A program made the position numbers and the translations under genes. From positions 1 through 64,000 of the forward strand of contig CACMGM010000004.1 in assembly GCA_902613275.1 (NCBI GenBank): a DNA stretch of 64,000 bases, given 5' to 3'. The stretch is from an uncultured Alphaproteobacteria bacterium. GTDB lineage: Bacteria; Pseudomonadota; Alphaproteobacteria; HIMB59; GCA-002718135. Within the stretch, counting starts at the first letter, position 1; each line of letters opens with the position of its first letter. The notes beneath the pieces were generated by a model that worked only from the letters and a program-made list of their open reading frames with translations, was not told where the DNA came from and did no database searches. This document shows positions 19,291-28,950 of this stretch, in pieces.

Positions 19291-20221
19291 CTTATTAAAT
19301 ATAGTTAGCAGTGTGTTTGGATATATCCTTGTTGGATTTTTTGTAAATAAATTACAAATACTTCCAAAAAAATATATTGATTATTTTGATTTTACAGGTT
19401 TTAACATTCTTTTACCTTTAGCTTTAATTATATATTTTTGGCAAGTCTCATTTCCTAAAATTGACTCTATTGGCCTGATGATCTCATTTTTTGCTTCAGG
19501 AATTTTTATATTCATTACTGGATTTTTGATTAGCAAACAATTTTTAAATTTTAAAACAGATGACTGTGCACTTTTTGGATTAGCTTCTTGTTTTGGTAAC
19601 ACAGTAGCAATGGGAATACCTCTTATGTATGCAGTTTTGGGTCCAATCAATACAATTCCTTATATGATATTAGTTTTTTTTCATGGTATTATTCATTTTA
19701 GCTATACTGTTATTATAATAGAAGTTTATAGAAATAGAAAAAAAAGTATTGTTGAAATTTTTTATCAAATATTATTAGGTATAATTAAAAATACTGTTCT
19801 TTTTGGAATGATAATTGGATTCATTCTTAATTATTCTAATCTTGTTGTTCCATCTATTATGAAAGGGCCTTTAGATATTTTTGTAAAACTTGCTCTTCCA
19901 ATGGTTCTCATTTCTTTAGGACTTGCATTAGGAAATTTTAAAATTAGAGAAAATATTTATGGTGCAATACTATTAACTATCTTAAAAAATTTTATTCAAC
20001 CTATAATTGCATTTTGTTTAGCAAATTTTATACTAGAACTTGATAATCTCTTGGTAATTATTGTTACTATGGCTGCAGCTTTACCAAGTGGGTCTCAGTC
20101 ATATTATTTTGCATACAGATATAACTCTCTAAAAGCTGTAGTTTCTTCCAATGTAATATTAAGTACGTTTGTTAGTTTTTTTACACTGTCTTTATTATTA
20201 GTATTTTTTGATATTACGTAG
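19283..20221 (+). CDS. AEC (auxin efflux carrier) family transporter
   Basis: This polytopic membrane protein of about 312 residues has about ten hydrophobic segments and belongs to the AEC family. Recognisable parts are VFGYILVGFFVNK at the N-terminus, FGNTVAMGIPLMYAV in the middle (family motif with N and P), and the C-terminal AAALPSGSQSYYFAYRY. Bacterial members carry organic anions such as malonate or malate, but the substrate here is unknown. I use the ATG at 19283-19285, which overlaps the AsmA-like stop by eight bases, rather than the upstream TTG at 19274. It is the last gene of the plus-strand run and is convergent with the TPR gene (8-base overlap). Confidence 0.85.
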   Translation: MIDLLNIVSSVFGYILVGFFVNKLQILPKKYIDYFDFTGFNILLPLALIIYFWQVSFPKIDSIGLMISFFASGIFIFITGFLISKQFLNFKTDDCALFGLASCFGNTVAMGIPLMYAVLGPINTIPYMILVFFHGIIHFSYTVIIIEVYRNRKKSIVEIFYQILLGIIKNTVLFGMIIGFILNYSNLVVPSIMKGPLDIFVKLALPMVLISLGLALGNFKIRENIYGAILLTILKNFIQPIIAFCLANFILELDNLLVIIVTMAAALPSGSQSYYFAYRYNSLKAVVSSNVILSTFVSFFTLSLLLVFFDIT

Positions 20222-20768
20222 ATTGAGAAATAAACGATTGTATTCTCTCTTTTTTATCCATAGTTTTTACACTAAAAGGAAAAATCTCTAGCATCTTATC
20301 ATATACATCAATTGCCTGTTGAAATTGACCCTGATGAATAAAAATTAAACCCATTCCATCTAGAGCACCAAAATGTCTTGGTTCTAATTCAAGAGTTTTA
20401 ATGATGTCTTGCATAGATTGATCAAAATTACCCATCATAAAGTGAACTGTAGCCCTTTTATTCCAACCTTCTGCAAAATTAGGATCTTCTTCAATTAAAT
20501 TATTAAAAAATCTAATTGCTAGTGGATAATTTCTTAAATTCATAGCTTGAATACCCTTCTCAAAATATTCAATTACTTTTGGATCATCAACTTCATACCA
20601 TATATTCCAAATGTCAGATATCAAATCTCTTATCTCATCCTGATTTTCAGTCTCATTTAATTTTTTAAACAAATTATTTAGCCGTGGATCATTTTGATCT
20701 GCTAATGCTATCTTGCTAGCAAACAAAAGGCTTATACTGACAATTAATATTTTAGAGATAACTCTCAT
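20214..20768 (-). CDS. exported tetratricopeptide-repeat protein
   Basis: This protein of about 184 residues has a clear signal peptide when started at the ATG at 20766-20768 (MRVISKILIVSISLLFASKIALADQ, with cleavage after ALA). The mature part has about three TPR units, for example PLAIRFFNNLIEEDPNFAEGWNKRA and QSMQDIIKTLELEPRHFGALDGMG. An upstream ATG at 20807, with a GGGAG element before it, would add 13 residues ahead of the signal peptide, so I prefer the shorter form. It probably serves as a periplasmic interaction scaffold; the partner is unknown. It overlaps the DUF2805 gene by 17 bases. Confidence 0.85.
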   Translation of the reverse strand: MRVISKILIVSISLLFASKIALADQNDPRLNNLFKKLNETENQDEIRDLISDIWNIWYEVDDPKVIEYFEKGIQAMNLRNYPLAIRFFNNLIEEDPNFAEGWNKRATVHFMMGNFDQSMQDIIKTLELEPRHFGALDGMGLIFIHQGQFQQAIDVYDKMLEIFPFSVKTMDKKERIQSFISQST

Positions 20769-20985
20769 ATTTAAATGATTTTTCGGATTGATTTCTTTTC
20801 TTTTCATGCTTTCTCGTTCTCCCTGTTACTCTAGTTCTCCATAACTTAAATGATCTAGGTTTCAGATTTGTTCTCATTATTTTTATAACCTCTGATTCGG
20901 TTACACCGTAAATTCTTTTTATTTTTTCAAAAGAGGTTTTATCGCACCAGGCTAATTTAATAATATTATCTATATTCTCCTGCAT
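20752..20985 (-). CDS. DUF2805 (TIGR03643) family protein
   Basis: This 77-residue basic protein has the DUF2805 pattern: IIKLAWCDKTSFEKIKRIYGVTE, then EVIKIMRTNLKPRSFKLWR and RVTGRTRKH. The first half looks like a small helix-turn-helix, so nucleic acid binding is conceivable, but the family has no established function. It precedes the TPR gene on the same strand with a 17-base overlap (to the preferred TPR start) and is divergent from the GST gene. Confidence 0.88.
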   Translation of the reverse strand: MQENIDNIIKLAWCDKTSFEKIKRIYGVTESEVIKIMRTNLKPRSFKLWRTRVTGRTRKHEKKRNQSEKSFKYESYL

Positions 20986-21027
20986 TTTGTAAATATATAG
21001 TTCTCTATTAATTAAATTCTAAAAAAA

Positions 21028-21651
21028 ATGATTGATTTGTATTCATCCCCTACCCCTAATGGTCGAAAAATTAGCATTATGCTTGAAGAATTAGGTGTGG
21101 ATTTTAATCCAATTTTTATAAATTTAGATAAAAAAGAACAGTTTAGTGAAGAGTTTTCAAAAATATCTCCTGCAAATAAAATTCCTGTAATTGTAGATAA
21201 TGATAACAACCAAACAGTTTTCGAATCCGGGGCTATCCTTCTTTATCTGGCAAAAAAATATGATAAATTTCTAGATAAAGATAAGTATTGGGAAATAATA
21301 CAATGGGTTTTTTTTCAAATGGCTTACGTTGGGCCAATGCTAGGCCAGGCTCATCAATATTTGTTTTATCATCCTGGTAAAAGCAAATTTGCAGAAGATA
21401 AAACAAAAGGCTATGCACAACATATATATTCAATTTTGGATAAAAGACTTTCTAAACAAGAATATTTTTCGGATACCTATTCAATAGCTGATATTTCAAT
21501 TTGGCCTTGGACAGCTCGTTATGAAAGACATCAAATAAATTTGCATGATTATCCAAATGTGTTGAGATGGTATAAACAAATATCAACAAGACCTGCAGTT
21601 ATTAAAGGATATAATTCTGTAGGCGAATCTTATGAAATCCCTAAACCCTAA
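21028..21651 (+). CDS. glutathione S-transferase family protein (YfcG/Ure2-like)
   Basis: This 207-residue GST has an N-terminal thioredoxin-fold domain (MIDLYSSPTPNGRKISIMLEE), the cis-proline region NKIPVIVD and ESGAILLYLA for glutathione binding, then a helical C-terminal domain with WPWTARYERH. The TPNG start is typical of the nu-class YfcG/Ure2p-like group, whose members often show disulfide-bond reductase activity. It is transcribed alone and convergent with the LysE gene, the two stops overlapping as CTAA. Confidence 0.92.
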   Translation: MIDLYSSPTPNGRKISIMLEELGVDFNPIFINLDKKEQFSEEFSKISPANKIPVIVDNDNNQTVFESGAILLYLAKKYDKFLDKDKYWEIIQWVFFQMAYVGPMLGQAHQYLFYHPGKSKFAEDKTKGYAQHIYSILDKRLSKQEYFSDTYSIADISIWPWTARYERHQINLHDYPNVLRWYKQISTRPAVIKGYNSVGESYEIPKP

Positions 21652-22256
21652 GCGTTATAAAATAGTACTGAGCCTGCGGTTATAATTAAAAGGATTGCTA
21701 AAAACCATTCAACAATTTTTTTTAATTTTTCATTATTAAGATATTGTCTGATAATACTTCCTCCATATGCCCATATACTAATGGAAGGAATATTAACTAC
21801 TGTAGACATAATAACCATAAATAGTGTTCCAATTATTATATTTTCATCTTTTGGATAATATAATGTTACTGCAGTTGAACAGATTACCCAAGCTTTTGGA
21901 TTTACAAATTGAAACAAAACTGCTTCATGATATTTTAATGGTCTTGATCTATCTTCAGTCTTTGAAATATTTAAAGACCCAAACATTTTATATGCTAAAT
22001 AAATAATGTAGCCTGCTCCAACATATCTTAAAATATCATAGAGTATAGGATAGGTAATAAACAAAGATCCAAGACCTAGACATACAAGTGCTAATTGCAA
22101 ACCATGACCAGAAGGAATCCCAAAAATATTAGGTATAGATCTTATAAATCCAAATTTTATACCTGATGCAGTTAAAATACTATTGTTTGGACCTGGAGTT
22201 ACGTACATAATAAAATTATACACTGCTAAAGCAGCTATTAATTCCCATGTAATCAT
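21648..22256 (-). CDS. LysE/RhtB family amino-acid exporter
   Basis: This 202-residue membrane protein has five or six hydrophobic helices. It carries the LysE/RhtB family N-terminal motif TPGPNNSILTASGIKFG (residues about 22-38) and the central FQFVNPKAWVICSTAV. Family members export amino acids or their derivatives. It follows YajQ on the same strand with a three-base gap and is convergent with the GST gene. The exported compound cannot be inferred, although the lysine-degradation genes lie 7 kb away. Confidence 0.9.
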   Translation of the reverse strand: MITWELIAALAVYNFIMYVTPGPNNSILTASGIKFGFIRSIPNIFGIPSGHGLQLALVCLGLGSLFITYPILYDILRYVGAGYIIYLAYKMFGSLNISKTEDRSRPLKYHEAVLFQFVNPKAWVICSTAVTLYYPKDENIIIGTLFMVIMSTVVNIPSISIWAYGGSIIRQYLNNEKLKKIVEWFLAILLIITAGSVLFYNA

Positions 22257-22259
22257 TTT

Positions 22260-22745
22260 TTAATCTCTAAAATTTACAAATTGGATTGGTATACCTATCT
22301 TAGCATCCTCAATAAGCTTCATTACACTTTGTAAATCATCTTTTTTCTTTCCTTCAACACGAAGTTCATTCCCATTGATCTTTACTTGAACTTTTAATTT
22401 AGAACTTTTGACATCAGAAGTAATTTTTTTACACAGAGATTGCTCAATTCCTTCTACTAATTCATACGTCTGACGAATTTTATTTCCCCCAGCTTTTTCC
22501 ATATCTTTTTTTTTTAAACATAAAGGATCAACTTTTCGTCTAACAAAATGAGTAACGAGCATGTCATTTACTTGACCAGCTTTCATTTCATCATCAGTAA
22601 TAACAACTATAGTATTTTCTTTTTTTTCAATTGAAGTATCTGATCCTTTAAAATCGTATCTGGTGGTAATTTCTCTTGCCGCATTTCCTAGTGCGTTATC
22701 AATTTCTTGATGATCTAATCTGTTTACAATATCAAAACTAGGCAT
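22260..22745 (-). CDS. yajQ: YajQ family nucleotide-binding protein
   Basis: This 161-residue YajQ/UPF0234 protein is complete. It begins MPSFDIVNRLDHQEIDNA and ends with the conserved VKLIEDAKIGIPIQFVNFRD-type tail, and contains EITTRYDFKGSD. Family members bind nucleotides, and a Xanthomonas homologue acts as a cyclic-di-GMP effector. The exact role here is unknown. It lies between rmuC and lysE on the minus strand with gaps of a few bases. Confidence 0.95.
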   Translation of the reverse strand: MPSFDIVNRLDHQEIDNALGNAAREITTRYDFKGSDTSIEKKENTIVVITDDEMKAGQVNDMLVTHFVRRKVDPLCLKKKDMEKAGGNKIRQTYELVEGIEQSLCKKITSDVKSSKLKVQVKINGNELRVEGKKKDDLQSVMKLIEDAKIGIPIQFVNFRD

Positions 22746-22749
22746 TTAT

Positions 22750-23709
22750 TTAGTTTATTACATCGTCATTTATATCTGGCAACTGTTTTTTAGTACTTAA
22801 TCTTCCTAATTTTTTCATCTTTTCTACTTTTTTAGTCAAACTTCCTGAACCATCTTGCAATCTTTGTTTAGCTTCATCCATTTTCGATTTAGCTAAATCT
22901 ATTGAATGATTAGCTTTTACAAATGACTCATACACACTGACTGTTTTATCATAAATATCCGATGCAGCTGATGCTATATCTTTTATTGTTTTAGATTGTT
23001 TATCAACCCGCCACATATTTTCTACAGCTTTAAGTAAAAAGGGTAAAGTTGATGGACCAACAATAATTATTTTATTGCTCCATGAATCTTCGATAAGTTT
23101 ATTTGCCTCATTATATAAAGTAAGTAATGCTGGTTCTATTGGAACAAACATTAAAACATTATCAATTGTATTGATTCCATATATTTTTGAATAATTATCT
23201 TTACTCAAACTTCTAATCGAAGTTTTTGTTGAATCCAAAAATTTTTTCAAAAATATCTTCTTTTGTTGATTGTCATTTGTATTAGAATAATCATGCCAAG
23301 AAACTAAGGATACTTTTGAATCTATAATTATGTGTCTATTACCTGGCATATGAACAATTACATCTGGTTTTTGTAAATTACCATCTTCATCTCTAAAAGT
23401 TTTTTGAGTTGAATACTCTTCTCCTTCTCTTAAACCAACACTATCTAAAATATTTTTAAGTACAAATTCTCCCCAAGGACCTTGTTGAAGCGCACCACCT
23501 CTAATTAATGTATTCTCAATTCTATCTTGAGCTAAATTAAAATTTTGTAAAGATTGCTGAATTGATTGCATGTGATTTTTTAAAGAAATAAGATCAGTAT
23601 CATCTTTTATTTCAGAACTTTTTGTTTTGCGAAGAAAAAATAAAATTGATAAAAAACCAACTCCAGATAAAAAACCAATAATGAAAACAAATATAAGATT
23701 TTCAAACAT
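22750..23709 (-). CDS. rmuC: RmuC family DNA recombination protein
   Basis: This 319-residue RmuC-family protein has an N-terminal membrane anchor (LIFVFIIGFLSGVGFLSILFF), a short coiled region and the nuclease-like core with GPWGEFVLKNILDS, DEDGNLQKPDVIVHMPG and HIIIDSKVSL, the last two holding likely catalytic Asp, Asp and Lys. It is shorter than E. coli RmuC because the long coiled coil is reduced. The role is proposed to be limiting inversions at short repeats. I start it at the ATG at 23707-23709 rather than the GTG one codon upstream. Confidence 0.9.
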   Translation of the reverse strand: MFENLIFVFIIGFLSGVGFLSILFFLRKTKSSEIKDDTDLISLKNHMQSIQQSLQNFNLAQDRIENTLIRGGALQQGPWGEFVLKNILDSVGLREGEEYSTQKTFRDEDGNLQKPDVIVHMPGNRHIIIDSKVSLVSWHDYSNTNDNQQKKIFLKKFLDSTKTSIRSLSKDNYSKIYGINTIDNVLMFVPIEPALLTLYNEANKLIEDSWSNKIIIVGPSTLPFLLKAVENMWRVDKQSKTIKDIASAASDIYDKTVSVYESFVKANHSIDLAKSKMDEAKQRLQDGSGSLTKKVEKMKKLGRLSTKKQLPDINDDVIN

Positions 23710-23715
23710 CACAAA

Positions 23716-24132
23716 TTAGATAAGATATAAATATATTATCAAATATCTAGCAATTTTCCCAATAGATACAAATATTAAAAAAAAAGTAACATTATATTTT
23801 ACTGTACCTGCTGCAAATGCGATTGGATCTCCAATAATAGGCACCCATGAAAATAATAATGACCATTTTCCATGCTTTTTGAAAATATCTGTAGCTTTTT
23901 GTAATAAATATTTATTTACTGGAAACCAAGGTTTCTTAATTAGAAAATTTACAAAGTAACCACATATCCAACTGATTAGAGATCCTAAAATATTACCTGC
24001 TGAAGCAAAAAATAATAATAAAAATGGATTATAATTATTAGATAATAATAGTGCAGATAAATATGTCTCTGAAGCAAAAGGAAAAAAAGTGCCTAAAGAC
24101 AAACAAAAAATAAATAATGATGAATAGATCAA
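23716..24132 (-). CDS. YqaA/DedA family membrane protein (VTT domain)
   Basis: This 138-residue membrane protein of the SNARE-associated/VTT family is of the small YqaA type. Visible parts are FPFASETYLSALLL, FASAGNILGSLISWICGYFVN (family GN.LGs motif) and KHGKWSLLFSWVPIIGDPIAFAAG, with helices near both ends. It may act as a lipid-flipping or proton-dependent transporter; no specific substrate is known. The start is probably TTG at 24130-24132 because no ATG precedes the first helix. It is divergent from the M24 peptidase gene. Confidence 0.85.
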   Translation of the reverse strand: MIYSSLFIFCLSLGTFFPFASETYLSALLLSNNYNPFLLLFFASAGNILGSLISWICGYFVNFLIKKPWFPVNKYLLQKATDIFKKHGKWSLLFSWVPIIGDPIAFAAGTVKYNVTFFLIFVSIGKIARYLIIYLYLI

Positions 24133-24181
24133 AGTATTTCTTATTGTTAATTTATGTTAATGTTATCTTACTTATCAATTT

Positions 24182-25324
24182 ATGAACGATTTTCCAAAAG
24201 AAGAATTTATTTACAGAATTGAAAAAATACAAATACATATTGAAAAAGAAAATATTGATGCAGTTATTATAACTTCACCGTCAAATTTTAGATATTTAAC
24301 TGGACTTGATAGTAATTTTTGGGAAAGTCCTTCAAGACCTTGGTATTTAATTATTTCAAAAAAAAATCCAATTAAAGCTATAATACCATCTATTGGTATT
24401 ACAGCTATGCAAAACACATTAGTCAATGATATCGAAACTTGGGAGTCTCCAAATCCGAAAGATGAAGGAATATCTTTATTGAAAAAAAACATCAAAAGTT
24501 TTCCTAAAAATTCAAATATTGGTTTTGAATTAGGAAATGAAACTTTTTTGCGAATGAGTATTAACGATTATCAGGATATTCAAAAAAATTTATCAGAATA
24601 TAATTTTGTTGATGCTAGTAAAATACTTTGGAGTATAAGAAAAATAAAATCTGAAATAGAGATCAGTAATATTAAAGAAATTTGTTCTATTACAAGTAAG
24701 GTGTTTGATAATTTTCCTGAAAAAATTAATTTAGGAATGAGTGAAAAACAAATTACATCAATATTTAAAAAAGAATTAATTGAGAGTGGTGCAGATTATA
24801 TTCAATATATGGCGTGTGCTTCGGGACTTAATGGTTATAATCAGATTATCTGTAACCCAACAGGAAGAGTGACTAAAGATGGTGATATTCTAATTATTGA
24901 TACCGGCGCAACTTTAAATGGTTATTTTTCAGATTTTGATAGAAATTTTGGCTTTGGAAGTATTCACAAAAAAGTTCTAGATGCATATAATAAATTGTGG
25001 GAAGCAACTGAGAGAACTTTAGAAATTATAAAACCTGGAACTAGTTGTTCAGAAATATATTCTAAATTATCTTTTAGTTTAACAACTAAAAATATATCAG
25101 TTGGAAGGATGGGTCATGGTTTAGGCTTACAACTGACTGAGCCGCCAAGTATTATGAAAAATGACAAAACATTACTTGAGGAAAATATGATTATAACTCT
25201 TGAACCATCAATTGAAATGGACGAAAATAAAGTATTAGTACAAGAGGAAAATTTATTGATAACTAAAGATTCCTATAAGCTTTTAAGTACTAGAACTCCT
25301 GAAAATTTACCTATTATTAATTAG
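24182..25324 (+). CDS. M24 family (Xaa-Pro aminopeptidase-like) hydrolase
   Basis: This 380-residue pita-bread-fold enzyme of family M24 has a creatinase-type N-terminal domain (IDAVIITSPSNFRYLTG) and a C-terminal metal site: IIDTGATLNGYFSDFDR (two Asp ligands), GRMGHGLGLQLTEPP (His), ITLEPSIE (Glu) and LVQEENLLIT (Glu). Xaa-Pro dipeptidase is the default reading, but relatives hydrolyse creatine or ectoine, so specificity is open. It stands convergent with the peptide ABC transporter operon with no gap, which fits a role in using imported peptides, but that is inference. Confidence 0.87.
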   Translation: MNDFPKEEFIYRIEKIQIHIEKENIDAVIITSPSNFRYLTGLDSNFWESPSRPWYLIISKKNPIKAIIPSIGITAMQNTLVNDIETWESPNPKDEGISLLKKNIKSFPKNSNIGFELGNETFLRMSINDYQDIQKNLSEYNFVDASKILWSIRKIKSEIEISNIKEICSITSKVFDNFPEKINLGMSEKQITSIFKKELIESGADYIQYMACASGLNGYNQIICNPTGRVTKDGDILIIDTGATLNGYFSDFDRNFGFGSIHKKVLDAYNKLWEATERTLEIIKPGTSCSEIYSKLSFSLTTKNISVGRMGHGLGLQLTEPPSIMKNDKTLLEENMIITLEPSIEMDENKVLVQEENLLITKDSYKLLSTRTPENLPIIN

Positions 25325-27043
25325 TTAAATAACTGATTCAATTTTAGGCATAAGTCTAATTAATTCCTTCGTATATTCATGCTCAGGATTATTAAACAAT
25401 TCCTCTGTATCTTTTGTTTCACAAACAGCACCATTTTTTAGTACAATTATCCGGTTACACATTTGGCGAATTACAGGAAGATCATGGCTAATAAATAGCA
25501 TAGTGAGATGAAGTTCATCTTGTATATCTTTTAATAAATTCAATATTTGAGCTTGTATACTTACGTCTAATGCAGAAGTTGGTTCATCACATATTAATAA
25601 TCTTGGTCTTGTTGCCAAGGCACGAGCAATGGATATTCTCTGCCTTTGCCCTCCTGAGAATTCGTGCGGGTATCGATCTAGAGATTGTCTGGTCATTCCC
25701 ACAATATCTATTAGGTCATAAACATTTTGTAAAAGTTCATTATTGCTAATATTTTTTTGAAAAAATTTAATTGGTTCTGCAATAATATCCTTAACTTTAA
25801 AACGAGGATTTAGAGATGAGTAAGGATCTTGAAAAATCATTTGAATTTGACCTCTACTATTATGAATTTGATATTTTTTATTTGAATTATATAAAGGTTC
25901 ATTATTATAAATTAAATCACCTTTGTTAGGAGCTATTAATCCAGTAATAATCTTTGCAATAGTTGATTTACCTGAACCAGATTCTCCAACTAATCCAAGT
26001 GTCTCGCCTTCGAATAATTCAAAAGATACATTGTCGACAGCTTTAACTATTTTATCATTAGAACTTTTATTAGAAATAAATGAAAAACCACTACCTAAAG
26101 AATTATCATCAAAAATTTTAGTAACTTCTTCAAGTTTTAATAATTTTTGATTTTTATTTTCCCTTATGCCCCATGTTTTAATAATATTTTGAGTCAAATC
26201 CTTGGAACTAGATGTTATTTCCTTACCATCGGGGCTAATCAATTTAAATCTATCAATTTTCTTATTTGTTGGTGGCACTGAAATTACTAAGCTTCTTGCT
26301 TCTGTTGATTTTGGATTTGTTAATAATTCTTTCGTCTCACCTTGTTCAACAATATGTCCGTATCTCATGACAATAACTTTATCAGTAGTCTCTGCTATAA
26401 CTCCCATATCATGGGTAATAATTATAACACCAAGATTTCTTTTCTTTGTAAGATCTTTGAGTAGTTCTAATATTTGATATTGAATACTTACATCCAAAGC
26501 TGTTGTTGGTTCATCTGCAATTATTAAGTCAGGTTCACAACTTATCGCTAAAGCTATCACAACTCTTTGACGCATACCGCCACTAAATTGGTGTGGATAG
26601 TCCTCTATTCTTTTTTCAGCGTTCTCTATTCCAACCTCTTTAAGTAATTGAATTGATTTTTTAAGTGAATCTTGATAACTTAAATTTAAATGAGCCTGAA
26701 TAGTTTCAATTAATTGATCTTTTATTTTAAACAGAGGGTTTAATGAAGTTTGAGGGTCTTGAAAAACAAATCCTATTTTTTTTCCTCTAATGTTTTGAAT
26801 TATCTTTTCGTTACTCCTTAATTCAATATTGTCTATTTTAATTGAGCCATCTGTGATTTCACCTGGAGGATCAATCAAGTTAATTATCGCATTTGCAATT
26901 GTAGATTTTCCAGATCCAGACTCACCGACAATTCCTAATATTTCACCTCTTTCTAAAGAAAATTCTACATTTTTGCTTGCAACAATAGTTTCCTTTCGTG
27001 TTGGATAACTTATATTTAAATTTTTAACTTCTAAAAAACTCAT
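25325..27043 (-). CDS. peptide/nickel-type ABC transporter, fused double ATPase (DppD-DppF)
   Basis: This 572-residue protein carries two complete ABC ATPase domains in tandem, equal to OppD/DppD plus OppF/DppF. Each has Walker A GESGSGKST (near residues 38 and 350), a signature (FSGGMRQRV and FSGGQRQRI) and Walker B (LIIADEPTTALDVS and LLICDEPTSALDVS). The first half ends with the C-terminal oligopeptide-type extension (VPPTNKKIDRF). I start it at the ATG at 27041-27043, which forms a classic ATGA overlap with the DppC-type gene; the reading frame extends upstream but without support. It powers import through the two permeases upstream. Confidence 0.94.
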   Translation of the reverse strand: MSFLEVKNLNISYPTRKETIVASKNVEFSLERGEILGIVGESGSGKSTIANAIINLIDPPGEITDGSIKIDNIELRSNEKIIQNIRGKKIGFVFQDPQTSLNPLFKIKDQLIETIQAHLNLSYQDSLKKSIQLLKEVGIENAEKRIEDYPHQFSGGMRQRVVIALAISCEPDLIIADEPTTALDVSIQYQILELLKDLTKKRNLGVIIITHDMGVIAETTDKVIVMRYGHIVEQGETKELLTNPKSTEARSLVISVPPTNKKIDRFKLISPDGKEITSSSKDLTQNIIKTWGIRENKNQKLLKLEEVTKIFDDNSLGSGFSFISNKSSNDKIVKAVDNVSFELFEGETLGLVGESGSGKSTIAKIITGLIAPNKGDLIYNNEPLYNSNKKYQIHNSRGQIQMIFQDPYSSLNPRFKVKDIIAEPIKFFQKNISNNELLQNVYDLIDIVGMTRQSLDRYPHEFSGGQRQRISIARALATRPRLLICDEPTSALDVSIQAQILNLLKDIQDELHLTMLFISHDLPVIRQMCNRIIVLKNGAVCETKDTEELFNNPEHEYTKELIRLMPKIESVI

Positions 27044-27963
27044 CTCTTTTTTAATTTTGGATTTAAAGCATCTCTCATCCAATCCCCTAATAAATTAATT
27101 GATAATGCTAAAACAATTAAGAAAATTGCTGGAAAAAAAGTAATCCACCACTCACCTGAAAATAAAAAATTATTTCCAAACCTTATTAGAGTACCAAGAG
27201 AAGGTGTTGTTGGTGGAACGCCAACACCTAAAAAACTTAATGTGGACTCTGTAATAATTGCAAGTGCCAATCCAATTGTAGCAATTACTAAGATAGGCCG
27301 AAGTATATTTGGTAAAATATGCTTAAACATAATTAATATATTTGATAGTCCAATAATTCTCGAAGCTGAGACATACTCTTTATTTTTTTCTACTAAAGTT
27401 GATGCTCTTGATACTCTTGCAAACTGAGGCCATTCAGAAATACCAATGGCAAAAATCAAAACATAAATTGCCATTTCATCATGCATAGATTGTGAGATAA
27501 TTGCCCTTGCAATTCCATCAACAAGTAAGGCCATTAAAATACTTGGAATAGTTAACTGTACATCTGTAAGGCGCATTACAATAACTTCATATCTACCGCC
27601 AATATATCCAGCTGTTATTCCAAGAAATACTCCCAGTATCATAGCAAAAATTATAGATGCAAAACCAACGATCAGTGAAATTCTTGAACCATAAATCATT
27701 GTTGAAAACATATCTCTTCCCTGCTGATCAGTACCTAAAATAAAACTAAAACTTCCTCCCTCCGACCATACTGGTGGGGTAAAGGCATCCATTAAAGAAA
27801 CTGATGCTGGATCAAAAGGATTATAAGGAGCAACTATCCCAGCAAATACAGAACAAAAAAGTATAATAAAAAATATTGTTGAGGAAATTACTGCTAATTT
27901 AGAATTAAAAAAACTGTATCCAATATCAGTATCATATATTTTATCATACATTTTAAGAAGCAT
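27040..27963 (-). CDS. peptide-type ABC transporter permease (DppC-like)
   Basis: This 307-residue inner-membrane permease of the DppC/OppC type has the N-terminal OppC_N helix followed by a periplasmic segment (VAPYNPFDPASVSLMDAF; GTDQQGRDMFS, the typical GTD..GRD) and six helices with the ATPase-contact EAA loop near REYVSASRIIGLSN... here read as KEYVSASRIIGLSNILIM. It lies two bases after dppB and overlaps the ATPase gene by four bases (ATGA). It forms the channel with the DppB-like subunit. Confidence 0.93.
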   Translation of the reverse strand: MLLKMYDKIYDTDIGYSFFNSKLAVISSTIFFIILFCSVFAGIVAPYNPFDPASVSLMDAFTPPVWSEGGSFSFILGTDQQGRDMFSTMIYGSRISLIVGFASIIFAMILGVFLGITAGYIGGRYEVIVMRLTDVQLTIPSILMALLVDGIARAIISQSMHDEMAIYVLIFAIGISEWPQFARVSRASTLVEKNKEYVSASRIIGLSNILIMFKHILPNILRPILVIATIGLALAIITESTLSFLGVGVPPTTPSLGTLIRFGNNFLFSGEWWITFFPAIFLIVLALSINLLGDWMRDALNPKLKKR

Positions 27964-27965
27964 TT

Positions 27966-28943
27966 CTAACTACCCTCTTCCTTAAGCCTAATTCTAGGAT
28001 CAATGAAATAGTATGTGATATCTACAACAAAATTTATCATAACAAATATAAATGCTACCATGATCATATATGCTGACATTATAGGAATATCGACAAAGTA
28101 TACTGCTTTGATAAATAATGACCCCATGCCTGGCCATTGAAAAACTGTTTCTGTAATAATTGAAAAAGCAATTAACGTTCCAATGTTGATACCAGTAATT
28201 GTAATAACTGGAATTAATCCATTTTTTAGTGCATGCTTATAGTTAATAGCACCCCTTTTTATACCTCTTGCTTTTGCAAATTTAATATAATCTGTCTGTA
28301 AAATTTCCATCATTTCAGCTCGAACTAATCTAATAACATAAGTCATTTGAAATAAACTTAACGTAACAGATGGAAGTATTAGTGCTTTTAAACCAGAAGT
28401 AGTTAAAAACCCTGTAGTCCAAAAACCTAATTGTGTGACTTCACCTCTTCCAAAGGATGGAAGAACTCCTAAAATTACTGAAAACAAATAAATTAACATT
28501 ATTCCTATAATGAATGTTGGTAAGGAAACTCCTGCTAGAGAAATCACAAGGATAATATTAGAAATAAAACTGTCTCTGTGAATACCAGTATATACACCTA
28601 AGATAACACCACTGATGATAGCTATTAAAGCGGAGACAAAAACTAATTCTAAAGTTGCAGGCATTCTTTCAGCAATTAAGTCTGATACTTCTCTTTTTAA
28701 TTGATATGATATTCCAAAATCACCCTGAATTATATTAACTAAAAAACGAGAAAATTGAACATAGACAGGATCATTTAAACCCAATACTTCTCTAACTTCA
28801 GCGCGTCTTTCATCTGAAGCATCTTCTCCAGTCATACTATTTACTGGATCACCTACAAAATTAAATAAGGAAAATGAAACAAAGGCAACAACAATCATTA
28901 CAATAATAGATTGAATGAGTCTTTTAAAGAAATAGCTAAACAT
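27966..28943 (-). CDS. peptide-type ABC transporter permease (DppB-like)
   Basis: This 325-residue DppB/OppB-type permease has an N-terminal helix MFSYFFKRLIQSIIVMIVVAF, the family region DPVNSMTGEDASDERRAEVR, LGLNDPVYVQF, and a C-terminal EAA loop TDYIKFAKARGIKRGAI followed by GTLIAFSIITETVFQWPGMGSLF. The start codon sits only seven bases after a perfect 26-bp palindrome (28951-28976), leaving no space for a normal ribosome-binding site. Translation or mRNA level may therefore be set separately from the upstream binding-protein gene. Confidence 0.93.
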   Translation of the reverse strand: MFSYFFKRLIQSIIVMIVVAFVSFSLFNFVGDPVNSMTGEDASDERRAEVREVLGLNDPVYVQFSRFLVNIIQGDFGISYQLKREVSDLIAERMPATLELVFVSALIAIISGVILGVYTGIHRDSFISNIILVISLAGVSLPTFIIGIMLIYLFSVILGVLPSFGRGEVTQLGFWTTGFLTTSGLKALILPSVTLSLFQMTYVIRLVRAEMMEILQTDYIKFAKARGIKRGAINYKHALKNGLIPVITITGINIGTLIAFSIITETVFQWPGMGSLFIKAVYFVDIPIMSAYMIMVAFIFVMINFVVDITYYFIDPRIRLKEEGS

Positions 28944-28950
28944 GGATAAA